Shown here piece by piece: positions 1 through 9,800 of a stretch of 64,000 nucleotides of DNA. Positions within the stretch are counted from its first letter, which is position 1. Each line of letters opens with the position of its first letter. The stretch spans positions 17,385,010 through 17,449,009 of the forward strand of contig OX246747.1 of the NCBI GenBank assembly GCA_945910005.1. Reading direction: 5' to 3'. Origin of the DNA: Isoperla grammatica. Taxonomy: Eukaryota; Arthropoda; Insecta; Plecoptera; Perlodidae. The notes under the pieces were generated by a model. That model was given only the letters and a program-made list of their open reading frames with translations, ran no database searches and was not told the DNA's origin. The translations under genes were made by a program, and so were the position numbers.

Positions 1-2
1 AG

Positions 3-14
3 TTTACATGTAAA
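3..14. other. 12-bp perfect palindrome at monomer positions 3-14 (CATG class)
   Basis: TTTACATGTAAA equals its own reverse complement. It occurs in the many monomers that start AGTTTACATGTAAAAGCG; this is the first one in the window. Other classes keep only the outer half-sites (TTTACGTATAAA, TTTACGTGTAAA) or lose symmetry. It sits beside the near-invariant CAAATCAAG joint. A dyad could be a binding site for a dimeric protein or a site of cruciform extrusion; both are inference. Confidence 0.6.
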
Positions 15-179
15 AGCGTAGTCTCCAAAGTGTAGTGATATAGACATATAAACGCAATTATCTTAGAGAAGGTGGAGCTTCTTGCAGTTCTGTAGATTCC
101 TGCTAATAGAGGGTCTAATGCCAATAACGACAGAGTGTTCAACTCCATTAAACATACCCACGTCTTCTATCAAATCAAG

Positions 180-358
180 AGTTAACGTATAAAAGCGTAG
201 TCTCCGAAGTGTAGTGGTATGGACATATAAACGCAATTATCTTAGAGAAGGCAGAGTTTCTTGCAGTTCTGTATATTCCTGCTAATAGCGGGTCTAATGC
301 CAAAAACGACGGAGTGTTCAACTTAATTAAACATACCCACGTCTTCTATCAAATCAAG
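180..358 (+). repeat. Representative 179-bp monomer and its internal layout
   Basis: This single complete unit illustrates the phase used throughout. Position 1 is the A of AGTTWAC and position 179 the G of CAAATCAAG. Variable zones across the array are positions 7-10 (CGTA, CATG, CGTG or CGTT), 32-43 (TGAAGTGTCATAG-like or TGTAGTGGTATGG-like), 62-65 (CTTA, CCTA or CTAA), 101-125, 140-152 and 163-166. Two zones are almost unchanged: about 83-91 (TGCAGTTCTG) and about 168-183 across the unit joint (TATCAAATCAAGAGTT). The consensus carries eight CpG sites. The length, 3x59+2, prevents any frame from running on through successive units. Confidence 0.95.
193..209 (-). other. Weak CENP-B-box-like spacing, minus strand, monomer positions 14-30
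   Basis: Read on the minus strand, many monomers give CTTCGGAGACTACGCTT. Against the known box core NTTCGNNNNANNCGGGN this matches TTCG and the CG nine bases later, but has C for the central A and CT for the final GG, so 6 of 9 defined bases. Monomers with CTTTGAAG or CCAAAG lose the TTCG. It may well be chance; no function is claimed. Confidence 0.2.
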
Positions 359-1250
359 AGTTTACATGTAAAAGCGTAGTCTCCAAAGTGAAGTGGTATG
401 GACATATAAACGCAATTATCTTAGAGAAAGCGGAGCTTCTTGCAGTTCTGTATATTCCTGCTAATAGAGGGTCTAATGCCAATTACGACGGAGTGTTGAA
501 CTCAATTAACCATATCCACGTCTTCTATCAAATCAAGAGTTTACGTGTAAAAGCGTAGTCTCCGAAGTAAAGTGTCATAGACATATACACGCAATTATCT
601 AAGAGAAGGCGGAGTTTCTTGCATTTCTGTATATTCCTGCTAATAGAGAGTCTAATGCCAATTACGACAAAGTGTTCAACTCAATTAACCATATACACGT
701 CTTCTGTCAAATCAAGAGTCTACATGTAAAAGCGTAATCTACGAAGTGAAGTGTCATAGACATATAAACACAATTATCCTAGAGAAGGCGAAGTTTCTTG
801 CAGTTCTGAGTATTCCTGATAATAGAGGGTCTAATGCTAATAACGACGGAGTGTTCAACTTAATTAAACATACCCACGTATTCTATCAAATCAAGAGTTT
901 ACGTATAAAAGCGTTGTCTCCGAAGGGTAGTGTCATGGACTTAACGCAATTATCTTAGAGAAGGCGGAGCTTCTTGCAGTTCTGTATATTCCTGCTAATA
1001 GAGGGTCTTATGCCAATAACGACGGAGTGTTGAACTCAATTAAACATACCCACATCTTCTATCAAATCAAGAGTTTACATGTAAAAGCGTAGTCTCCGAA
1101 GTGTAGTGGTATGGACATATAAACGCAATTATCTTAGAGAAGGCGGAGCTTCTTGCAGTTCTGTATATTCTTGCTAAAAGAGAGTCTAATGCCAATTACG
1201 ACAGAGTGTTCAACTCAATTAAACATACCCACGTCGTCGATCAAATCAAG

Positions 1251-3408
1251 AGTTTACGTATAAAAGCGTAGTCTCCGAAGTGTAGTGGTACCGTATGGAC
1301 ATATAAACACAATTATCTTAGAGAAGGCGGAGTTTTGTGCAGTTCTGTATATTCCTGCTAATAGAGGGTCTAATGCCAATAACGACGGAGTGTTCAACTC
1401 CATTAAACATGCCCACGTCTTCTATCAAATCAAGAGTTTACGTATAAAAGCGTAGTCTCCGAAGTGTAGTGGTATGGACATATAAACGCAATTATCTTAG
1501 AGAAGGCAGAGTTTCTCGCAGTTCTGTATATTCCTGCTAATAGCAGGTCTAATGCCAATAACGACGGAGTGTTCAACTTAATTAAACATACCCACGTCTT
1601 CTATCAAATCAAGAGTTTACATGTAAAAGCATAGTCTCCGAAGTGTAGTGGTATGGACATATAAACACAATTATCTTAGAGAAGGCGGAGCTTCTTGCAG
1701 TTCTGTATATTCCTGGTAATAGAGGGTCTAATGCCAATAACGACGGAGTGTTAAACTCAATTAACAATATCCACGTCTTCTATCAAATCAAGAGTTTACA
1801 TGTAAAAACGTAGTTTCCGGAGTGAAATGTCATAGACATATAAACGCAATTATCTAAGAGAAGGCGGAGTTTCTTGCAGTTCTGTGTATTCCTGCTAATA
1901 GAAGGTCTAATGCCAATAACGACGGAGTGTTCAACTCAATTAAACATACCCACGTATTCTATCAAATCAAGAGTTTACGTATAAAAGCATTGACTCCGAA
2001 GTGTAGTGGTATGGACATATAAACGCAATTATCTTAGAGAAGGCGGAGTTTCTTGCAGTTCTGTATATTCCTGCTAATAGAGGGCCTATTGCCAATTACG
2101 ACAGAGTGTTGAACTCAATTAAACAGACCCACGTATTCTATCAAATCAAGAGTTTACGTATAAATGCGTAGTCTCCGAAGTGAAGTGTCATAGACATATA
2201 AACGCAATTATCTAAGAGAAGGCGGGGTTTCTTGCAGTTCTGTGTATTCCTGCTAAAAGAGGGTCAAATGCTTATAACGATGGAGTTTTCAACTTAATTA
2301 AACATACCCACGTCGTCTATCAAATCAAGAGTTTACGTATAAAAGCTTAGTCTCCGAAGTGTAGTGGTACCGTATGGACATATAAACGCAATTATCTACG
2401 AGAAGGCGGAGTTTCTTGCAGTTCTGTGTATTCCTGCTAATAGAGGGTCTAATGCCAATAACGACGGATTGTTCAAATCAATTAAACTAACCCACGTCTT
2501 CTATCAAATCAAGAGTTTACGTATAAAAGCGTAGTCTCCGAAGTGAAGTGTCATAGACATATAAACGCAATTATCCTAGAGAAGGCGGAGTTTCTTGCAG
2601 TTCTGTATATTTCTACTAATAGAGAGTTTAATGCCAATCACGACGGAGTGTTCAACTCAATTAAACATACCCACGTCTTCTATCAAATCAAGAGTTTACA
2701 TGTAAAAGCGTAGTCTCCGAAGTGAAGTGTCATAGACATATAAACGCAATTATCTTAAAGAAGGCGGAGCTTCTTGCAGTTCTGTATATTCCTGCTAAAA
2801 GAGGGTCTAATGCCAATAACGATGGAGTAATCAACTCAATTAACCATATCCACATCTTCTATCAAATCAAGAGTTTACATGTAAACGCGTAGTCTCCGAA
2901 GTGAAGTGTCATAGACATATAAACGCAATTATCTAAGAGAAGGCGGAGTTTCTTGCAGTTCTGTGTATTCCTGCTAATAGAAGGTCTAATGCCAATAACG
3001 ACGGAGTGTTCAACTCAATTAAACATACCCACGTATTCTATCAAATCAAGAGTTTACGTATAAAAGAATTGACTCCGAAGTGTAGTGGTATGGACATATA
3101 AACGCAATTATCTTAGAGAAGACGGAGTTTCTTGCAGTTCTGTATATTCCTGCTATTAGAGGGTCTATTGCCAATCACGACGAAGTGTTCAACTTAATTA
3201 AACATACCCACGTATTCTATCAAATCAAGAGTTTACGTATAAAAGCGTAGTCTCCGAAGTGAAGTGTCATAGACATATAAACGCAATTATCTAAGAGAAG
3301 GCGGAGTTTCTTGCAGTTCTGTGTATTCCTGCTAATAGAGGGTCTAATGCCAATTACGATGGAGTGTTCAACTTAATTAAACATACCCACGTCGTCTATC
3401 AAATCAAG
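1251..3408 (+). repeat. Two tandem 1079-bp (6-monomer) repeats
   Basis: GGTACC monomers begin at 1251, 2330 and 3409, exactly 1079 bp apart twice (five 179-bp units plus one 184-bp unit). Parallel landmarks support a real 6-mer: a GAAGGTCTAATGCC unit followed by a TTGACTCCG unit occurs at about 1905-2000 and again at about 2985-3080, and each GGTACC unit is preceded by a GTCGTC-bearing end. Other monomers inside the two copies have diverged, so this may be an older higher-order period than the 34-monomer one seen further right. Confidence 0.65.
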
Positions 3409-6400
3409 AGTTTACGTATAAAAGCGTAGTCTCCGAATTGTAGTGGTACCGTATGGACATATAAACGCAATTATCTAAGAGAAGGCGGAGTTTCTTGCAG
3501 TTCTGTATATTCCTGCTAATAAAGGGTCTAATGTCAATTACGACGGATTGTTCAAATCAATTAAACTAACCCACGTCTTCTATCAAATCAAGAGTTTACC
3601 TATTAAAGCGTAGTCTCCGAAGTGAAGAGTCATAGACATATAAACGCAATTATCTTAGAGAAGGCGGAGTTTCTTGCAGTTCTGTATATTCCTGCTAATA
3701 GAGGGTCTAATGCCAATAACGACGGAGTGTTCAACTCAATTAACCATATCCACGTCTTCTATCAAATCAAGAGTTTACGTTTAAAAACGTTGTCTTTGAA
3801 GTGAAGTGGTATGGAAATATAAACGCAATTATCTAAGAGAAGGCGGAGTTTCTTGCAGTTCTGTGTATTACTGCTAATAAAGGGTCTATTGCCAATAACG
3901 ACGGAGTGTTCAACTCAATTAAACATATCCACGTCTTCAATCAAATCAAGAGTTTACGTGTAAATGCGTTATCTACGAAGTGAAGTGTCATAGACATATA
4001 AACGCAATTATCCTAGAGAAGGCGGAGTTTCTTGCAGTTCTGTATATTCCTACTAATAGAGAGTCTAATGTTAATCACGACGGAGTGTTCAATTTAATTA
4101 AACATACCCACGTCTTCTATCAAATCAAGAGTTTACATGTAAAAGCGTAGTCTCCGAAGTGAAGTGTCATAGACATATAAACGCAATTATCCTAGAGAAG
4201 GCGGAGTTTCTTGCAGTTCTGTATATTCCTGCTAATAAAGAGTCTTATGCTCATCACGACAGAGTGTTCAACTTAATTAAACATACCCACGTCTTCTATC
4301 AAATTAAGAGTTTACGTATAAAAGCGTAGTCTCCGAAGTGAAGTGTCATAGACATATAAACCTAATTATCTTAGACAAGGCGGAGTTTCTTGCAGTTCTG
4401 TATATTCCTGCTAATTAAGTGTCGTATGCCAATAACGACGGAGTGTTGAAATCAATTAAACATACCCACGTCTTCTATCAAATCAAGAGTTTACATGTAA
4501 AAGCGTAGTCTCCAAAGTGTAGTGGTATGGACATATAAACGCAATTATCTTAGAGAAGGTGGAGCTTCTTGCAGTTCTGTAGATTCCTGCTAATAGAGGG
4601 TCTAATGTTAATAACGACAGAGTGTTCAACTCCTTTCAACATACCCACGTCTTCTATCAAATCAAGAGTTTACGTATAAAAGCGTAGTCTCCGAAGTGTA
4701 GTGGTATGGACATATAAACGCAATTATCTTAGAGAAGGCAGAGTTTCTTGCAGTTCTGTATATTCCTGCTAATAGCGGGTCTAATGCCAATAACGACGGA
4801 GTGTTCAACTTAATTAAATATACCCACGTCTTCTATCAAATCAAGAGTTTACATGTAAAAGCATAGTCTCCGAAGTGTAGTGGTATGGACATATAAACGC
4901 AATTATCTTAGAGAAGGCGGAGCTTCTTGCAGTTCTGTATATTCCTAGTAATAAAGGGTCTAATGCCAATAACGACGGATTGTTCAAATCAATTAAACAA
5001 ACCCACGTCTTCTATCAAATCAAGAGTTTACGTATAAAAGCGTAGTCTCCGAAGTGAAATGTCATAGACATATAAACGCAATTATCTTAGAGAAGGCTTA
5101 GTTTCTTGCAGTTCTGTATATTCCTGCAAAAAAAGGGTCTAATGCTTATAACGACGGATTGTTCAACTCAATTAAACATATCCACGTCTTCTATCAAATC
5201 AAGAGTTTACGTATAAAAGCGTAGTCTTTGAAGTGAAGTGGTATGGACATATAAACGCAATTATCTAAGAGAAGGCGGAGTTTCTTGCAGTTCTGTGTAT
5301 TCCTGCTAATAGAAAGTCTAATGTTGATAACGACGGATTGTTCAAATCAATTAAACTAACCCACGTCTTCTATCAAATCAAGAGTTAACGTATAAAAGCG
5401 TAGTCTCCGAAGCGAAGTGTCATAGACATATAAACGCAATTATCTTAGAGAAGGCGGAGTTTCTTGCAGTTCTGTATATTCCTGCAAATAGAGGGTCTAA
5501 TGCCAATAACGACGGAGTGTTCTTCTCAATAAACATACCCACTTCTTCTATCAAATCAAGAGTTAACGTATAAAAGCGTAGTCTTTGAAGTGAAGTGGTA
5601 TGGACATATAAACGCAATTATCTAAGAGAAGGCGGATTTTCTTGCAGTTCTGTGTATTCCTGCTAATAGAGAGTCTTATGCTTATAACGACGGAGTGTTC
5701 AACTTAATTAAACATATCCACGTCTTCTATCAAATCAAGAGTTAACGTGTAAATGCGTAATCAAAGAAGTGAAGTATCATAGACATATAAACGCAATTAT
5801 CCTAGAGAAGGCAGAGTTTCTTGCAGTTCTGTATATTTCTACTAATAGAAAGTCTAATGCCAATCACGACGGAGTTTTCAACTCAATTAACCATACCCAC
5901 GTCTTCTATCAAATCAAGAGTTAACATGTAAAAGCGTAGTCTCCGAAGTGAAGTGTCATAGACATTTAAACGCAATTATCCTAGAGAAGGCGGAGTTTCT
6001 TGCAGTTCTGTAATTCCTGCTAATAAAGAGTTTAATGCCAATCACGACGGAGTGTTCAACTCAATAAAACATACCCACGTCTTCTATCAAATCAAGAGTT
6101 TACGTTTAAAAGCGTAGTCTCCGAAGTGAAGTGTCATAGACATATAAACCTAATTATCTTAGACAAGGCGGAGTTTCTTGCAGTTCTGTATATTCCTGCT
6201 AATAAAGTGTCGTTTGCATAACGACGGAGTGTTGAAATCAATTAAACATACCTACGTCTTCTATCAAATCAAGAGTTTACATGTAAAAGCGTAGTCTCCG
6301 AAGTGAAGTGTCATAGACATATAAACCTAATTATCTTAGAGAAAGCGGAGTTTCTTGCAGTTCTGTATATTCCTGCTAATAGAGTGTCGTATGCCAATAA

Positions 6401-6631
6401 CGACGGAGTGTTAGAATCAATTAAATATACCCACGTCTTCTATTAAATCAAGAGTTTACATGTAAAAGCGTAGTCTCCAAAGTGTAGTGGTATGGACATA
6501 TAAACGCAATTATCTTAGAGAAGGCGGAGCTTCTTGCAGTTCTGTATATTCCTGCTAATAGAGGGTCTAATGCCAACAACGACGGAGTGTTCAACTTACT
6601 TTAAAATACCCACGTCGCCGATCAAATCAAG

Positions 6632-6815
6632 AGTTTACGTATAAAAGCGTAGTCTCCGAAGTGTAGTGGTACCGTATGGACATGTAAACGCAATTATCTT
6701 AGTAAAGGCGGAGTTTCTTGCAGTTCTGTATATTTCTGCTAATAGAGGGTCTAATGCTTATAACGACGGAGTGTTCAACTCAATTAACCATATCCACGTC
6801 TTCTATCAAATCAAG
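6632..6815 (+). repeat. 184-bp monomer class with GGTACC insertion, GTCGCCG-linked (block-start marker)
   Basis: A 5-bp insertion (CCGTA) after TGTAGTGGTA creates GGTACC; the next bases are TGGACATGTAAACG, a G for A change specific to this class. The preceding unit usually ends in CCCACGTCGCCGATC. GGTACC of this class lies at 6668, 13813, 22227, 28311, 32959, 36364, 39594, 44064, 46929, 51940, 52661, 53380 and 58750. The copy at 51940 lacks the GTCGCCG neighbour and sits at a rearrangement joint. A shared insertion and a linked point change argue for single origin and later spread with the block. Confidence 0.9.
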
Positions 6816-9800
6816 AGTTTACGTGTAAAAGCGTAGTCTCCGAAGTGAAGTGTCATAGACATATACACGCAATTATCTAAGAGAAGGCGTAGTTTCTTGC
6901 AGTTCTGTATATTCCTGCTCATAGAGGGTCTAATGCCAATAACGACAAAGTGTTCAACTCAATTAACCATATACACGTCTTCTATCAAATCAAGAGTCTA
7001 CATGTAAAAGCGTAATCTACGAAGTGAAGTGTCATAGACATATAAACGCAATTATCCTAGAGAAGGCGGAGTTTCTTGCAGTTCTGTGTATTCCTGCTAA
7101 TAGAAGGTCAAATGCCAATAACGAAGGAGTGTTCAACTCAAATAAACATACCCACGTATTCTATCAAATCAAGAGTTTACGTATAAAAGCGTTGACTCCG
7201 AAGTGTAGTGGTATGGACATATAAACGCAATTATCTTAGAGAAGGCGGAGTTTCTTGCAGTTCTGAGTATTCCTGCTAATAGAGGGTCTAATGTTTATAA
7301 CGACGGAGTGTTCAACTTAATTAAACATACCCACGTATTCTATCAAATCATGAGTTTACGTATAAAAGCGTTGTCTCCGAAGGGTAGTGTCATGGACTTA
7401 ACGCAATTATCTTAGATAAAGCGGAGTTTCTTGCAGTTCTGTATATTCCTTCTAATAGAGAGTCTAATGCCAATCACGACGGAGTGTTCAACTTAATTAA
7501 ACATACCCAGGTATTCTATCAAATCAAGAGTTTACGTATAAAAGCGTTGTCTCTGAAGGGTAGTGTCATGGACTTAACGCAATTATCTTAGAGAAAGTGG
7601 AGTTTCTTGCAGTTCTGTATATTCTTGCTAATAGAGGGTCTATTGCCAATAACGACGGAGTGTTGAACATAATTAAACATACCCACGTCTTCTATCAAAT
7701 CAAGAGTTTACATGTAAAAGCGTAGTCTCCGAAGTGAAGTGTCATAGACATATAAACGCAATTATCTTAGAGAAGGCGGAGTTTCTTGCAGTTCTGTATA
7801 TTCCTGCTAATAGAAGGTCTAATGCCAATAACGACGGAGTGTTAAACTCAATTAACCATATCCACGTCTTCTATCAAATCAAGAGTTTACGCATAAAAAC
7901 GTTGTCTTTGAAGTGAAGTGGTATGGAAATATAAACGCAATTATCTAAGAGAAGGCGGAGTTTCTTGCAGTTCTGTGTTATACTGCTAATAGAGGGTCTA
8001 TTGTTAATAACGACGGAGTGTTCAACTTAATTAAACATATCCACGTCTTCAATCAAATCAAGAGTTTACGTGTAAATGCGTTATCTACGAAGTGAAGTGT
8101 CATAGACATATAAACGCAATTATCCTAGAGAAGGCGGAGTTTCTTGCAGTTCTGTATATTCCTACTTATAGAGAGTCTTATGCCAATCACGACGGAGTGT
8201 TCAACTTAATTAAACATACCCACGTCTTCTATCAAATCAAGAGTTTACGTATAAAAGCGTAGTCTCCGAAGTGAAGTGTCATAGACATATAAACCTAATT
8301 ATCTTAGACAAGGCGGAGTTTCTTGCAGTTCTGTATATTCCTGCTAATAAAGTGTCGTATGCCAATAACGAAGGAGTGTTGAAATCAATTAAACATACCC
8401 ACGTCTTCTATCAAATCAAGAGTTAACATGTAAAAGCGTAGTCTCCGAAGTGAAGTGTCATAGACATATAAACCTAATTATCTTAGAGAAGGCAGAGTTT
8501 CTTGCAGTTCTGTATATTCCTGCTAAAAACGGGTCTAATGCCAATAACGACGGAGTGTTCAACTTAATTAAACATACCCACGTCTTCTATCAAATCAAGA
8601 GTTTACATGTAAAAGCATAGTCTCCGAAGTGTAGTGGTATGGACATATAAACGCAATTATCTTAGAGAAGGCGGAGCTTCTTGCAGTTCTGTATATTCCT
8701 GCAAAAAAAGGGTCTAATGCCAATAACGACGGAGTGTTCAACTCAATTAAACATATCCACGTCTTCTATCAAATCAAGAGTTTACGTATAAAAGCGTAGT
8801 CTTTGAAGTGAAGTGGTATGGACATATAAACGCAATTATCTAAGAGAAGGCGGAGTTTTCATGCAGTTCTGTGTATTCCTGCTAATAGAGGGTCTATTGC
8901 TTATAACGACCGAGTGTTCAACTCAATTAAACATATCCACGTCTTCATCAAATCAAGAGTTAACGTGTAAATGCGTAATCTACGAAGTGAAGTGTCATAG
9001 ACATATAAACGCAATTATCCTAGAGAAGGCGGAGTTTCTTGCAGTTTTGTATATTACTGCTAATAAAGAGTCTAATGCCAATAACGACGGAGTGTTCAAC
9101 TCAATTTAACATACCCACGTATTCTATCAAATCAAGAGTTTACGTATAAAAGCGAAGTCTCCGAAGTGAAGTGTCATAGACATATAAACCTAATTATCTT
9201 AGACAAGGCGGAGTTTCTTGCAGTTCTGTATATTTCTGATAATAGAGTGTCGTATGCATAACGACAGAGTGTTAAAATCAATTAAACATACCCACGTCTT
9301 CTATCAAATCAATAGTTTACATGTAAAAGCGTAGTCTCTGAAGTGAAGTGTCATAGACACACTAAACCTTATTATCTTAGAGAAGGCGGAGTTTCTTGCA
9401 GTTCTGTATATTCATGCTAATAGAGTGTCGTATGCCAATAACGACGGAGTGTTGAAATCAATTAAACATACCCACGTCTTCTATCAAATCAAGAGTTTAC
9501 ATGTAAAAGCGTAGTCTCCAAAGTGTAGTGGTATGGACATATAAACGCAATTATCTTAGAGAAGGCGGAGCTTCTTGCAGTTCTGTATATTCCTGCTAAT
9601 AGAGGGTCTAATGCCAATTACGACGGAGTGTTGAACTCAATTAAACATGCCCACATCTTCTATCAAATCAAGAGTTTACATGTAAAAGCGTAGTCTCCGA
9701 AGTGTAGTGGTATGGACATATAAACGCAATTATCTTAGAGAAGGCGGAGCTTCTTGCAGTTCTGTATATTGCTGCTAATAGAAAGTCTAATGCCGATTAC

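Larger units (their letters stand above)
1..6631 (+). repeat. Left array segment, about 37 monomers, with a 6-monomer period at its start
   Basis: This segment precedes the first GGTACC monomer of the GTCGCCG-linked class. Between 1251 and 3409 it shows a 1079-bp step. From about 3409 it follows the order seen again in the right half of blocks B, C, I and J: a CCGAATTG GGTACC monomer (3445), a unit with GAGTCATAGAC (3630s), one with TGGAAATATA (3810s), one with AATGCGTTATC (3960s), a TAGATTCC unit (about 4580), a GTTGATAACG unit (about 5330) and a CGTTTGCATAACG unit (about 6210). It ends with GTTAGAATC (6410) and CTTACTTTAAAATACC (6595), shared with the ends of F and I. Many small private changes suggest it is less homogenised than the centre. 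Confidence 0.8.

Noticed and set aside
41..60. CATATAAACG in each monomer as a TATA-box promoter
   Set aside because: An A/T-rich 6-8-mer is expected by chance at this base composition, no start-site or transcript evidence can be seen, and it recurs hundreds of times with no linked gene. Satellite transcription is possible but not shown here.
746..958. Open frames of 60-71 codons on the plus strand in many monomers (for example 3622-3804, 7024-7224, 22583-22783, 50144-50326) as small genes
   Set aside because: Those checked start at GTG, not ATG, recur with the repeat, and span about one monomer: the GTG of one unit and the TGA ending the frame in the next fall at the same place (GTGA), giving 179 + 4 = 183 bp. 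No ribosome-binding or codon signature is seen, and variants between copies include frame-breaking indels.
8813..9109. 98-codon frame at 8813-9109 and its copy at 61611-61907 as a possible secreted peptide gene
   Set aside because: The length comes from one +1 and one -1 indel in a single inherited monomer, which lets the frame cross a unit joint. It is satellite sequence at both places, with no conserved features beyond the repeat itself.
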